A stretch of 64,000 bases of DNA from Nitrospirota bacterium. Lineage in GTDB: Bacteria; Nitrospirota; 9FT-COMBO-42-15; HDB-SIOI813. This document shows positions 9,004 through 19,812 of the stretch, in pieces (within the stretch, counting starts at the first letter, position 1; every line of letters starts with the position of its first letter). A model generated the notes under the pieces. That model had not been told where the DNA came from. It was given only the letters and a program-made list of their open reading frames with translations, and ran no database searches. Made by a program: the position numbers and the translations under genes. Location: assembly GCA_020851375.1 (NCBI GenBank), contig JADZCV010000008.1, positions 27,442 to 91,441 on the forward strand, written 5' to 3'.

Positions 9004-9228
9004 AGGCTGAAGACCGAAGGTTACGTATTGGGGCGTCGACAAGCGGTAAGTCACGAGATTTTGGATCTCGCATCCGGAGGTTCGAATCCTCCCGCCCCAG
9101 CTAAGGTGAAAGGGAGTAAAGGGAAAGAGGCTGAAGACTACAGAAGGTAGATAGGCTGAAGACTGAAGGATGAAGGTATTTTATGCTGCATTAAAGACCT
9201 TCGGTCTTCAGTCTTCAGTCTTCGGCCT
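9004..9228 (+). repeat. GGCTGAAGACTGAAGG-type short repeats and hairpin around tRNA-Gln
   Basis: The phrase GGCTGAAGA(C/T)..GAAGG occurs at about 9005, 9129 and 9153. It appears inverted at 9198-9228 as tandem CTTCAGTCTTC units. Arms 9153-9169 and 9212-9228 can pair into a long hairpin just downstream of the tRNA, which could end or process its transcript. There is no T-run, so classical terminator function is uncertain. Confidence 0.6.
9029..9100 (+). tRNA. tRNA-Gln (anticodon TTG)
   Basis: A full cloverleaf can be drawn: acceptor arm TGGGGCG paired with CGCCCCA and discriminator G, a D-arm, anticodon stem CGAGA/TCTCG enclosing the loop TTTTGGA (anticodon TTG), and the T-arm GGAGG-TTCGAAT-CCTCC. 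The terminal CCA is not encoded. Its position between spoVG and prs matches conserved gene order. Confidence 0.95.
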
Positions 9229-9262
9229 GTTTCTCTTATCCTTTCCCCGGTTGTTATCAAAT

Positions 9263-10207
9263 ATGCTTGACCATGAAATGAAGATATTTACAGGAAATTC
9301 CAACCGAGACCTTGCTGAGGAGATATGCAGGTATTTGCAGATAACCCTGGGAAAGGCTTCTGTTGGTACGTTTAGTGATGGCGAGATACTGGTGAAGTTG
9401 AACGAGAATGTGCGCGGCAGGGATATTTTCCTTATTCAGACATTCTCCACTCCGGTTAACAGGCACCTCATGGAGCTGCTGATAATGATGGATGCCTTTA
9501 AAAGGGCTTCAGCCTACCGGATAACTGCTGTCCTTCCATATTTCGGATATGCAAGACAGGACAGAAAGGCAGAACCGAGGGTGCCAATTACGGCCAAACT
9601 CGTTGCAGACCTGATTACCGTTTCCGGCGCTGACAGGGTACTTACTTTGGACCTGCATGTCGGCCAGATACAGGGATTTTTTAACATACCGGTTGACAAT
9701 ATCTTTGCCACACCGGTAATACTTGAATATTTGAAGAAGAAGGATCTTCAGGATCTTGTGGTGGTATCTCCGGATGCCGGAGGTGTGGAAAGGGCGAGGG
9801 CGATTGCCAAGAAACTGGATGCGTCGCTTGCCATTATAGATAAGAGGAGAGAGAAGGTTAATGTATCTGAGGTAATGAACATCATAGGTGACGTAAGAGA
9901 CAGGGATGCCCTTCTGCTGGATGACATGATTGATACGGCAGGAACGATTACCCAGGGAGCCGGAGCGCTGAAAAAAGCCGGGGCACGGAAGATCCTTGCC
10001 GCATGCACTCATCCCGTACTGTCGGGTTCAGCAATCGAGCGTTTGAATGGATCTGTGATTGATGAAGTTATTGTGACCAATACGATTCCCCTCAACGGGA
10101 AAGAACAGTCCTGTAAAAAGATCACTACCTTATCAGTTGCACCTCTTCTGGGTGAAGCGATAAGAAATACCCACAATGAGACATCGGTAAGCTCTCTCTT
10201 TCTGTAA
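9263..10207 (+). CDS. prs: Ribose-phosphate pyrophosphokinase
   Basis: Prs makes PRPP from ribose 5-phosphate and ATP for nucleotide, His and Trp synthesis. The protein shows KIFTGNSNRDLAEEI, the divalent-metal/ATP segment with DLHVGQIQGFF, VVVSPDAGGVERAR, and the PRPP-binding loop DDMIDTAGTI. From the ATG at 9263 it is 314 residues, the family norm. The frame stays open upstream to 9170, but that extension is translated repeat sequence, so I reject it. An ATG at 9278 is a second candidate; neither has a strong Shine-Dalgarno sequence. The gene is followed by rplY and pth. Confidence 0.94.
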   Translation: MLDHEMKIFTGNSNRDLAEEICRYLQITLGKASVGTFSDGEILVKLNENVRGRDIFLIQTFSTPVNRHLMELLIMMDAFKRASAYRITAVLPYFGYARQDRKAEPRVPITAKLVADLITVSGADRVLTLDLHVGQIQGFFNIPVDNIFATPVILEYLKKKDLQDLVVVSPDAGGVERARAIAKKLDASLAIIDKRREKVNVSEVMNIIGDVRDRDALLLDDMIDTAGTITQGAGALKKAGARKILAACTHPVLSGSAIERLNGSVIDEVIVTNTIPLNGKEQSCKKITTLSVAPLLGEAIRNTHNETSVSSLFL

Positions 10208-10260
10208 ACAGATAATAATTCAAAACACGACAAACAATTAATTAAGGAGGAGTTGGTATC

Positions 10261-10950
10261 ATGGAAAGAATATCATTAAACGCAAATGTCAGGAAAGAAA
10301 GTGGTAAGGGAGTTGCAAGGGGCCTCAGGAGGAGCGGCCGCATCCCTGCAGTTCTGTACAGTAAGGGTAAGTCAACAAGCATCAGCCTTGATCCTGCAAA
10401 GGTAAAGAAATTAATCATGCTTGGGCACGCTGAGAGCACCCTTATTGATCTGAAGCTGGAAGGAACAGTTGAAAAGACTGGCAAGGTTGCTATCCTGCGT
10501 GATTATCAGAAGGACCCCCTTACAGGAGAACTTCTGCACGCAGATTTCTTTGAGGTGTCAATGGATGAAAAGATCAGGGTTACTGTTCCGATCGAGCTTA
10601 CAGGGAAGACTCCGGCAGGTGTTGCAGAAGGTGGTCTCCTCCAGCTCATAAGCAGGGAAGTTGAGATAGAGTGCCTTCCGTCATTGATACCGGACAATAT
10701 CCAGGCAGACGCATCAGCGCTTGGGATAGGGGACAGCCTCCATGTCAGGGATATAAGTATCCCTGAGGGGATCAGGTTTGTTTCTGACCAGGAGCAGGTC
10801 GTTCTTACGATCGTTGCGCCTGTGTCTCAGGAAAAACTGCAGGAGCTGCTGACTACGCCAGCCCCTGGCGAGGGGACGAAGGAGCCTGAACTTATAAAGA
10901 AGCCTGTCAAGGAAGGTGAAAAGGTTGCTGAGAAGGAGGGCAAGGCCTGA
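10261..10950 (+). CDS. rplY: 50S ribosomal protein L25, general stress protein Ctc type
   Basis: This 229-residue long form of L25 binds 5S rRNA. The N-terminal L25 domain (about 1-95: RKESGKGVARGLRRSGRIPAV..., and the LLHADFFEV ending) is followed by the TL5/Ctc C-terminal beta domain (about 100-190). A charged Lys/Glu-rich tail ends the protein. AAGGAGG precedes the ATG with good spacing. It is in a tight operon with prs upstream and pth two bases downstream. Confidence 0.93.
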   Translation: MERISLNANVRKESGKGVARGLRRSGRIPAVLYSKGKSTSISLDPAKVKKLIMLGHAESTLIDLKLEGTVEKTGKVAILRDYQKDPLTGELLHADFFEVSMDEKIRVTVPIELTGKTPAGVAEGGLLQLISREVEIECLPSLIPDNIQADASALGIGDSLHVRDISIPEGIRFVSDQEQVVLTIVAPVSQEKLQELLTTPAPGEGTKEPELIKKPVKEGEKVAEKEGKA

Positions 10951-10952
10951 AG

Positions 10953-11504
10953 TTGATTGTCGGACTTGGCAATCCCGGAGACAAATATAAGGATACGAGA
11001 CACAATACCGGTTTTCTGGTTATAGAAAAACTTGCAGCATATCATTCTATTAAGATCAGAGAAGAGAGCAGGCTGTACCTGTCAGGGAAGGGGAAAATAG
11101 CCGGCAATGATGTAATGCTCGCAATGCCCATGACCTATATGAACAGGAGCGGCGACGGTGTTAGAGAGTTGATGAGATATTACAGGTTATCGCCGTCAGA
11201 CCTGATCCTTATTTATGATGACCTCGATCTGGATTCCGGTCAGATGAGGATAAAGACAAAAGGCGGCAGCGGAGGCCATAATGGTTGCGCATCGGTAATC
11301 GCTGCTATCGGCACTGAGGAGTTCATAAGAATCAGGATAGGGATAGGCAGGCCGGCCGCTGGTGCTGATATAACAGGATATGTGCTGTCAAAGTTTTCAG
11401 GGACTGAGACACATGTTATTGAATTGGCACTGGAAAATGCGGCTGATGCGGTAAGGATGATCGTTGCCGGTGATTTAGTTGGGGTGATGAATAAGTATAA
11501 TTAA
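10953..11504 (+). CDS. pth: Peptidyl-tRNA hydrolase
   Basis: Pth recycles peptidyl-tRNA released during translation. The 183-residue protein has IVGLGNPGDKYKDTRHNTGF with the catalytic His, PMTYMNRSG, DDLDLDSGQMRIK, and GGSGGHNGCASVI. The TTG at 10953 gives MIVGLGNPG. The usual family start is MKLIVGLGNPG, which would need a CTG at 10947; AAGGAGGG at 10933-10940 is spaced six bases from that CTG and twelve from the TTG. The true start may therefore be the unusual CTG overlapping the rplY stop. Confidence 0.93.
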   Translation: MIVGLGNPGDKYKDTRHNTGFLVIEKLAAYHSIKIREESRLYLSGKGKIAGNDVMLAMPMTYMNRSGDGVRELMRYYRLSPSDLILIYDDLDLDSGQMRIKTKGGSGGHNGCASVIAAIGTEEFIRIRIGIGRPAAGADITGYVLSKFSGTETHVIELALENAADAVRMIVAGDLVGVMNKYN

Positions 11505-11596
11505 GAGTTCAAGGGGGCAAGGGGGCAAGTGAATAGAAGTTAAATTTTACACTGGGCTACTCGAGTCCTCTATTTTTAATCAAGAAAGGAGATGAG

Positions 11597-13588
11597 ATGG
11601 AAAGATTGGTTGAGTTTGCGTGGTTGTTCGGAATAGGAGGACTGATTATAGCAGGGTTTATTTTCCTGTATATAACCAGGCAGCCTGACGGGAATGACAA
11701 GATGCGGGGTATTGCAAAAAAGATCCATGAAGGGGCCATGGCATATCTGAGACGTCAATATACCATACTGGCTGTCTTTATAGTGATAATATTCTTTGCC
11801 CTCCTCTACGGACTTGGAATTCAGACCGCAATTGCGTATGTTGGTGGCGCCATTTCTTCAATGCTTGCAGGCCTTTTCGGAATGAATGCTGCAACACGCG
11901 CAAATGTCAGGACAGCTAATGCAGCTAATTTATATAAGCCAAATTCATCAAAAGCCCTTTTTATCGCCTTTGCAGGCGGCTCTGTCATGGGATTGTGCGT
12001 AGCCAGTATAGGGGTAGTTGGTGTCGGCGTATTCTTCTATTTCTATGGTCATGACCTTTCAACAGTATCTGCAGTCAGTGGTTATGCAATGGGTGCAAGC
12101 TCTATAGCCCTTTTTGCCCGTGTAGGCGGCGGTATTTACACAAAGACGGCTGATGTCGGCGCTGACCTTGTCGGTAAGGTTGAGGCAGGTATTCCGGAAG
12201 ATGATCCAAGAAACCCTGCTGTTATTGCAGATAACGTAGGTGACAATGTTGGCGATGTAGCAGGAATGGGAGCTGACCTCTTTGAGTCCTATGTTGGATC
12301 TGTCATAGCAACAATTGCCATTGCAACAACTTCCATGGTTGGGAGCAGCATGTTAATGACATACATGGCATTTCCAATCGCCGTTATTGTTGTAGGACTT
12401 ATTTCATCACTTATTGGTATAGGCTCCATGCTGATACTGGAGAAGTTGAGTCCGGCAGCAGCACTGAGATATGCAACGTTTATTGCTGCAGGTATATTCC
12501 TGGTATTGTCATATTTCCTGACAAAGTCCAGCGGTGTTGACCTGGGGGTCTTCTGGGCTATTGCTGTAGGGTGTATAGTAGGCATTTCTATAGGCCTTAT
12601 AACGGAATGGTACACATCTGCATCGCCTGTTGCAAAGACCGCAAATGCCTCGACCACAGGCGCTGCAACCAATATTATCACAGGACTTGCAATAGGGATG
12701 GAAAGTGTCGCCCTTCCGATGATTGCAATTATAATAGGTATTTATGTTTCAAATTATTTTGCCGGTTTGTACGGTATAAGCATAGCAGCAGTAGGTATGC
12801 TTGCCACAATTGGTATAACAATGTCGGTTGACGCCTATGGCCCGATAGCAGATAATGCAGGCGGTATATCTGAGATGAGCGGCCTGGGTAAAGACACGAG
12901 GGCTATTACAGACAGCCTGGATGCACTCGGCAATACAACAGCAGCCATAGGCAAGGGGTTTGCTATTGGATCTGCGGCGCTTACTGCCCTTGCCCTCTTT
13001 GCAGCCTATGCTCAGGCAGCAAAAATAGCAGTGATATCGTTGATTGATGCCAATGTGGTTATGGGGGTGCTCCTTGGCGGGATTATCCCGTTCTTCATAG
13101 CTGCTCTTACAATGTCATCAGTTGGGAGGGCCGCAAGCAAGATGGTAGATGAGGTTAGACGCCAGTTCCGTGAGATCAAAGGCCTTATGGAAGGGAAGGC
13201 AGAGCCTGATGTGGTAAGGTGCGTTGAGATAAGCACAACTGCAGCGCTGAAGGAGATGATCATCCCAGGCGTGCTGGCAGTCATTGCACCTATCTTTGTC
13301 GGTTTTGTCATGGGGGCCCAGGCCCTTGGAGGATTCCTGGCAGGCGCAACAGTGGTTGGTGTTCCCATGGCGCTTTTTCTGGCAAATGCAGGCGGTGTAT
13401 GGGATAATGCAAAGAAATACATAGAACATGGAAACCTTGGCGGAAAGGGTTCTAATGCTCACAAGGCAGCGGTAGTAGGTGATACGGTAGGTGATCCATG
13501 TAAAGACACTTCAGGTCCTGCTATGAACATTTTGATCAAACTGATGTCAATCGTGGCGCTGGTTATTGCACCGCTATTGATACGGTAG
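11597..13588 (+). CDS. hppA: Membrane-bound K+-dependent proton/sodium pyrophosphatase
   Basis: This 663-residue polytopic pump couples pyrophosphate hydrolysis to H+ and/or Na+ export. The substrate site is complete: [20 protein letters not shown] near residue 189, [17 protein letters not shown], and the C-terminal [17 protein letters not shown]. Ala rather than Lys in [10 protein letters not shown] points to the K+-dependent subfamily. Whether the exported ion is Na+ or H+ cannot be settled by eye. About 15 membrane segments are visible. The start is ATG with AAAGGAGATG upstream. It stands alone, ended by a terminator at 13722-13756. Confidence 0.94.
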   Translation: MERLVEFAWLFGIGGLIIAGFIFLYITRQPDGNDKMRGIAKKIHEGAMAYLRRQYTILAVFIVIIFFALLYGLGIQTAIAYVGGAISSMLAGLFGMNAATRANVRTANAANLYKPNSSKALFIAFAGGSVMGLCVASIGVVGVGVFFYFYGHDLSTVSAVSGYAMGASSIALFARVGGGIYTKTADVGADLVGKVEAGIPEDDPRNPAVIADNVGDNVGDVAGMGADLFESYVGSVIATIAIATTSMVGSSMLMTYMAFPIAVIVVGLISSLIGIGSMLILEKLSPAAALRYATFIAAGIFLVLSYFLTKSSGVDLGVFWAIAVGCIVGISIGLITEWYTSASPVAKTANASTTGAATNIITGLAIGMESVALPMIAIIIGIYVSNYFAGLYGISIAAVGMLATIGITMSVDAYGPIADNAGGISEMSGLGKDTRAITDSLDALGNTTAAIGKGFAIGSAALTALALFAAYAQAAKIAVISLIDANVVMGVLLGGIIPFFIAALTMSSVGRAASKMVDEVRRQFREIKGLMEGKAEPDVVRCVEISTTAALKEMIIPGVLAVIAPIFVGFVMGAQALGGFLAGATVVGVPMALFLANAGGVWDNAKKYIEHGNLGGKGSNAHKAAVVGDTVGDPCKDTSGPAMNILIKLMSIVALVIAPLLIR

Positions 13589-13614
13589 GCAGGCCTGGTT
13601 TACAAGGAACAATG

Positions 13615-13720
13615 AAATTCCCCCTTACTCCCCCTTTTTCAAAGGGGGAAATCACATAATCCCTTGTGAAATGGAGAAATTAGTTTCCCCCCTTTAGTAA
13701 AGGGGGGGAGGGGGGATTTG
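13615..13720. repeat. Inverted pair of family B C-run/G-run palindromes
   Basis: Two units in opposite orientation, 13615-13653 and 13684-13720, are separated by about 30 bases that contain TCACA...TGTGA. Each unit has the C-run-TTT-loop-AAA-G-run pattern seen in ispE. Together they form one large palindromic element between hppA and ychF, like the pair at 50358-50452. Confidence 0.8.
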
Positions 13721-13721
13721 A

Positions 13722-13756
13722 AAAGGGGACGCAGGATGACGTCCCCTTTATTTTTG
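13722..13756 (+). terminator. Rho-independent terminator after hppA
   Basis: Arms AAAGGGGACG and CGTCCCCTTT form a perfect 10-bp stem with an 8-base loop, followed by ATTTTTG. It ends 10 bases before the ychF start, so it probably terminates the hppA transcript. Confidence 0.75.
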
Positions 13757-13766
13757 AAGGAGTTTT

Positions 13767-14861
13767 ATGGGTTTTAATTGCGGCATAGTCGGACTTCCGA
13801 ATGTCGGGAAGTCCACCATATTCAATGCGCTGACATCTGCCGGCGCCCAGGTGGCGAACTATCCCTTCTGCACCATAGACCAGAATGTGGGGGTGGTATC
13901 TGTTCCTGATCTCCGGTTGAAAAGGCTTACTGTGATGTTTAAACCCGAGGCAGTCACCCCAACAACAATGGAGTTTGTTGATATTGCGGGTCTTGTCAAG
14001 GGCGCTTCAGCAGGTGAAGGGCTTGGCAATAAATTTCTCGGACATATACGGGGAGTGGATGCTATAGTCCATGTGGTACGCTGTTTTGAAGACCCTGATG
14101 TTGTTCACGTTCACGGAAATGTTGACCCCAGGCGGGATATAGAAATCATTGAGACAGAGCTTGCCCTTGCTGATATGGAGTCAGTAAGCAAGAGAATTCA
14201 GAGGACTGAAAAACAGGTGAAGACAGGTGATAAGAACGCCAGGGCTGAAATGGAATTTCTTCTGATGCTCAATGACCAGCTTTCAAAGGGGAAGCCTCTA
14301 AGACATTTAACCTATTCAGAAGCAGAAAACAGGATCCTTGACGAGCTTCACCTGCTTACGACTAAACCTGTCCTCTATGCAGCGAATCTGAGCGAAGAGG
14401 AGATGCTGGAGGGGAATGAATACGTCCGGGTTATAGAGGATATAGCCGCAAAAGAGGGTGCAACTGTTGTCACGATCTGTGGTAAGATAGAGGATGAACT
14501 ATCCACCATGCCTATTGAGGAGCATGAAGCCTTTCTGAAAGAGATGGGGCTTTCTGAGCCAGGTCTATACAAACTTATCCGTGCAGGGTATGATCTGTTA
14601 AACCTCCTCACCTTTTTTACGGCAGGTGAGAAGGAGGTAAGGGCCTGGACAGTGCTTAAGGGCACAAAGGCCCCGCAGGCAGCAGGAAAGATACACTCAG
14701 ATATAGAACGCGGTTTCATAAGGGCTGAGGTGATGTCATTTGCTGACCTTGATTCTCTTGGCTCAGCACAGGCTGTAAAGGAAAAAGGTCTGCTCCGCCT
14801 TGAAGGGAAGGATTATGTTATGAAGGAAGGGGATGTGGTGTACTTCCGTTTCCATGTATAG
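13767..14861 (+). CDS. ychF: Redox-regulated ribosome-binding ATPase YchF
   Basis: YchF is an Obg-family P-loop NTPase that prefers ATP and associates with ribosomes. The 364-residue protein shows G1 GLPNVGKSTIFNAL, G3 DIAGLVKGASAGEGLGNKFL, a coiled-coil insertion (about 130-200), and the C-terminal TGS domain from about residue 280 (FFTAGEKEVRAWTVLKG, DYVMKEGDVVYFRFHV). AAGGAG lies just before the ATG. The conserved prs-rplY-pth-ychF order is interrupted here by hppA. Confidence 0.95.
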   Translation: MGFNCGIVGLPNVGKSTIFNALTSAGAQVANYPFCTIDQNVGVVSVPDLRLKRLTVMFKPEAVTPTTMEFVDIAGLVKGASAGEGLGNKFLGHIRGVDAIVHVVRCFEDPDVVHVHGNVDPRRDIEIIETELALADMESVSKRIQRTEKQVKTGDKNARAEMEFLLMLNDQLSKGKPLRHLTYSEAENRILDELHLLTTKPVLYAANLSEEEMLEGNEYVRVIEDIAAKEGATVVTICGKIEDELSTMPIEEHEAFLKEMGLSEPGLYKLIRAGYDLLNLLTFFTAGEKEVRAWTVLKGTKAPQAAGKIHSDIERGFIRAEVMSFADLDSLGSAQAVKEKGLLRLEGKDYVMKEGDVVYFRFHV

Positions 14862-14864
14862 AGC

Positions 14865-14926
14865 GTTAAATAGGGACAGCGACTATTTATTTTGTGCAAA
14901 ATAAATAGTCGCTGTCCCTATTTAAC
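14865..14926. repeat. Perfect 29-bp inverted repeat (MITE or REP-like)
   Basis: Arms 14865-14893 and 14898-14926 are exact reverse complements around the 4-base loop GTGC. Each contains TAGGGACAGCGACTATTT or its complement. It starts a few bases after the ychF stop and ends 13 bases before the next gene. It could act as a terminator, but its long perfect arms are more typical of a transposable-element remnant. Confidence 0.9.
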
Positions 14927-14939
14927 TTGGAGGCATACA

Positions 14940-16869
<1,930 letters not shown>

Positions 16870-16870
16870 G

Positions 16871-17071
16871 TCAGACTTTATCTTTACTCAGATTGAGCAG
16901 GGATTCCACCCTGTTTGAGATCACAGTCAACGACTCCCTCGTCTGGTTAAAATAAATAGGAAGCCTTGAGAGTATACAATTTTTACCCTGTCCGCCAATA
17001 TACAGGGCGCAATTTTCTTTACAAATAACCTCTTCAACTGCATTGCTCATGAAAGGACAGATTGTATTCAT
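16871..17071 (-). CDS. Small conserved-looking Cys-rich protein, function unknown
   Basis: This 66-residue protein has four cysteines in the pattern C-x11-C-x3-C-x10-C (residues 5, 17, 21 and 32), compatible with a small metal-binding fold, followed by a non-cysteine tail. It looks like a genuine gene. AAGGAGG (complement of 17078-17084) is well spaced before the ATG, and a good sigma-70 promoter lies upstream. It is convergent with purA, ending two bases from its stop, and divergent from thiI. I do not recognise a named family. Confidence 0.65.
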   Translation of the reverse strand: MNTICPFMSNAVEEVICKENCALYIGGQGKNCILSRLPIYFNQTRESLTVISNRVESLLNLSKDKV

Positions 17072-17093
17072 TATTTACCTCCTTGTATAATAA

Positions 17094-17123
17094 AGTATAA
17101 GCGATAAGGGCGATTTGGGTCAA
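17094..17123 (-). promoter_or_regulatory. Sigma-70-type promoter for the small Cys-rich gene
   Basis: On the minus strand TTGACC and TATACT are separated by 18 bases, and the ATG lies about 23 bases downstream of the -10 box. The site occupies the 59-base divergent gap with thiI, so binding here could affect both genes. Confidence 0.65.
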
Positions 17124-17130
17124 GGTCAGT

Positions 17131-18267
17131 ATGCACATAATAGTCCACTATCAGGAAATAGTCCTAAAAGGCAAAAACCGGCACGTATTTGTCAAAAAGT
17201 TAATAGACAATATCAGGTATGCAACAACAGGCCTTGGTGCAGGAAATATCAGACATAAAGACGGCAGGATTATCCTTGACCTGCCTTCAAATGCAGATGA
17301 GGCCAAAATATGCAACAGGCTCTCAAAGACCTTTGGAATTGCCAATTTCGTCCTGACCCGAAGACTTTCAAATGATGTCAATCTGTTTAAGGATGAGGTC
17401 CTCCATTACATAAAGGGGAGAGAGTTTAAGAGCTTCAGGGTGTCCACAAGAAGGGGATACAAGGGATACCCACTCACGTCAATGGATGTTGACAGGATTG
17501 TCGGCGCCCATATTAAGGAGTCTATAGGGGCCAGGGTCAATCTCACCAATCCTGAGCTTGTTGTTCATATCCAGATATTGTCCGGCGAGACATACTTCTA
17601 TATTGACCGTATTCAAGGCCCAGGCGGCCTCCCTGTTGGCACCGGCGGCACTGTGGTATGCCTCCTTTCCGGCGGCATTGATTCGCCTGTTGCAGCCTGG
17701 CGTATGATGAAGCGTGGTTGTTCCGTAATCTTCGTTCACTTCCACAGCTACCCCTATCTGAGCAAGGCATCACAGGAGAAGGTGCAGGACATCACAGAGA
17801 TACTGAATGAATATCAGCGGCATTCCAGGGCATATCTTCTCCCGTTCGGTGATATACAGAAGGATATAGTCTTAAGCGTGCCTGCGAAATACAGGGTGGT
17901 AATATACAGGCGCATGATGTTGAGGGTCGCTGAAAGGATTGCAGCACAGACAGGCGCCCTTGCACTCGTAACAGGCGACAGTCTCGGACAGGTGGCCTCC
18001 CAGACCCTTGAGAATATATCTACAACCGGCGATGCAGTAACGCTTCCCATACTAAGGCCGCTAATCGGCATGGATAAGGAGGAGATTATCGCCCAGGCAA
18101 AACGCATCGGCACTTACGACATCTCCATAATCCCGGACCAGGACTGCTGCCAGTTGTTCATCCCCAAAAACCCTTCTTTAAGGACTACAATCCGGGAAAT
18201 CGAGAGGGTTGAAAAGAGGCTTGACATTGAAGGGCTGATTAAGATGGCCCTGGCTCACATAAAGTAG
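17131..18267 (+). CDS. thiI: tRNA 4-thiouridine synthetase ThiI
   Basis: ThiI adenylates U8 of tRNA for sulfur insertion and can also serve thiazole synthesis. The 378-residue protein has an N-terminal ferredoxin-like/THUMP region (about 1-165) and the PP-loop LSGGIDSPVA near residue 180. The AANH domain runs to the end, with conserved GDSLGQVASQT and DQDCCQLF segments. There is no C-terminal rhodanese domain, as in many non-enterobacterial ThiI proteins, so the sulfur donor must differ. The ATG has only a weak AAGG upstream. Confidence 0.92.
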   Translation: MHIIVHYQEIVLKGKNRHVFVKKLIDNIRYATTGLGAGNIRHKDGRIILDLPSNADEAKICNRLSKTFGIANFVLTRRLSNDVNLFKDEVLHYIKGREFKSFRVSTRRGYKGYPLTSMDVDRIVGAHIKESIGARVNLTNPELVVHIQILSGETYFYIDRIQGPGGLPVGTGGTVVCLLSGGIDSPVAAWRMMKRGCSVIFVHFHSYPYLSKASQEKVQDITEILNEYQRHSRAYLLPFGDIQKDIVLSVPAKYRVVIYRRMMLRVAERIAAQTGALALVTGDSLGQVASQTLENISTTGDAVTLPILRPLIGMDKEEIIAQAKRIGTYDISIIPDQDCCQLFIPKNPSLRTTIREIERVEKRLDIEGLIKMALAHIK

Positions 18268-18301
18268 TTATTATCAGCATCTAAGGTGTAGTCATAACTC
18301 C

Positions 18302-18736
18302 TCAATATCTGCTGTTGAAATAATCATCCAGTATTTTCCTGTGGTCAAAGGCTATTTCCACGGGGAGTGTTTCCCTCGTAAAGATTTCTGCCTCTTTGGC
18401 ATCATCTGCAGCAACTGGTGTTCCTGCTGCACGGGCGATAAACACTGTAGCAATGGTATGGAATCTCGGGTCACGGTCAGGGGATGAGTAGACGTGGAAT
18501 TGCCGTACAAGTTCTACGTTGAGCGATGTCTCTTCCAGTGCCTCACGCACTGCCGCTTCTTCTAATGATTCTCCGTAATCAACAAACCCGCCGGGTATTG
18601 CCCAGCCATAAGGCGGATTTTTCCTTTTGATCAACACGATCCACTTATCTTCAATCTCAATAATAATATCCACAGTAGGAAAAGGATTCCTGGGCTGGAT
18701 GGTAACACCGCACTCCGGGCAAGTTGTTAATTTCAT
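18302..18736 (-). CDS. Nudix hydrolase
   Basis: This 144-residue protein has the Nudix box [22 protein letters not shown] (GX5EX7REUXEE pattern, about residues 48-70). It also has an N-terminal CPECG half zinc-ribbon, as in NUDIX proteins resembling ADP-ribose or NADH pyrophosphatases. It would cleave a nucleoside diphosphate linked to another moiety; the substrate is undetermined. It is convergent with thiI over a 34-base gap. Confidence 0.87.
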   Translation of the reverse strand: MKLTTCPECGVTIQPRNPFPTVDIIIEIEDKWIVLIKRKNPPYGWAIPGGFVDYGESLEEAAVREALEETSLNVELVRQFHVYSSPDRDPRFHTIATVFIARAAGTPVAADDAKEAEIFTRETLPVEIAFDHRKILDDYFNSRY

Positions 18737-18957
18737 GACTATTTTATAGCAGAGACAGGATCGAAATGCAATTTAGGCACGCTGATAGTGGTTACTAACA
18801 TTCTATTGTGGTTTTACTCAGTGTGATTTAAAGATTTCAAATTCAGACAGTAAAAATCTGATTTGATATTTTATGCGTATATAGAGTAAAATCTTATCTA
18901 CTAAGCAGTCATCACAAGACGCTACGATGTTCTGATAACCGATTTAACTCTTATGCA

Positions 18958-19773
18958 GTGACAAGTATAATAATAATTACAGACCTGGATGGCACCCTGC
19001 TGCATCCGGCAAGCTATTCGTTTAAGGATGCTATTCCTGAGCTTGAGGAAGCTCATACGGCGAATATTCCGGTAATTCTTTGCTCCAGTAAGACCAGGGC
19101 TGAAATTGAAGTATACCGCAGGCAGTTGAATAATCACGACCCGTTCATTTCTGAGAACGGAGGCGGAATCTTCATTCCTGCCGGATATTTTGCAGGTTCT
19201 GAGAAAAGTCGCAGGGATGACGAATACATCGTAACGATTCTTGGCAGGCCATACAATGTTATCAGGAGAATATTTAATGATATCCGGGACAGAACAGGGA
19301 TAAGAGTAAGGGGATTTGGCGATATGAGTCCGGAAGAAGTGGCACAGCTTACAGGTATGGAGTTATCAGATGCCAGGTTATCAAAACAGCGGGACTTCGA
19401 TGAGCCTTTTGTTTTTGAAGAGGGGGAAAAACGTGTTGAAGAGTTTCTGAATGCAATTGAGAAAACCGGACTGCACTGGACGCAGGGGAGATTTTATCAC
19501 ATCCTCGGTGACAATGATAAAGGGAAGGCCGTCAGGATGCTCATGGATTATTATAAAGAAACCCGGAAAATTATTGTTACAATCGGTCTTGGTGACAGTT
19601 TCAACGATCTTCCACTTTTGGAGAATGTGGACTATCCTGTTCTTGTTCAGAAGGAGGACGGGAGTTATGAGAAGAGAATAAAACGTGAAAACCTTATTTA
19701 TGCGAGTGGTATAGGTCCTGCCGGATGGAGCAGAGAGGTTAGCAAACTTATAAGAAGGATAAGAGAGAATTAA
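18958..19773 (+). CDS. Mannosyl/glucosyl-3-phosphoglycerate phosphatase (HAD family)
   Basis: This 271-residue HAD phosphatase is of the MPGP subfamily. The nucleophile motif DLDGTLL lies at residues 9-15, with a CSSKTRAEIE motif II, a type-II cap carrying SENGGGIFIPAGYF and ILGRPYNVIRR, and GLGDSFNDLPLLENVDYPVLV as motifs III/IV. The family removes phosphate from mannosyl- or glucosyl-3-phosphoglycerate to give the compatible solute. A matching synthase (27120-28328) lies downstream. The start is GTG, since the nearby ATG is out of frame. A decayed relative lies at 21893-22088. Confidence 0.85.
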   Translation: MTSIIIITDLDGTLLHPASYSFKDAIPELEEAHTANIPVILCSSKTRAEIEVYRRQLNNHDPFISENGGGIFIPAGYFAGSEKSRRDDEYIVTILGRPYNVIRRIFNDIRDRTGIRVRGFGDMSPEEVAQLTGMELSDARLSKQRDFDEPFVFEEGEKRVEEFLNAIEKTGLHWTQGRFYHILGDNDKGKAVRMLMDYYKETRKIIVTIGLGDSFNDLPLLENVDYPVLVQKEDGSYEKRIKRENLIYASGIGPAGWSREVSKLIRRIREN

Positions 19774-19812
19774 TAAATAGAGTAAGAAGTATAAACGGAC
19801 AGAGGAGGACCG

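Noticed and set aside
9170..9262. N-terminal extension of prs
   Set aside because: It is translated from the GAAGACTGAAG repeat region and makes the protein longer than the family; the ATG at 9263 gives normal length.
14892..14939. Upstream start for the DUF4412-like gene
   Set aside because: It lies inside the 29-bp inverted repeat and would bury the signal peptide; the ATG at 14940 has a ribosome site.
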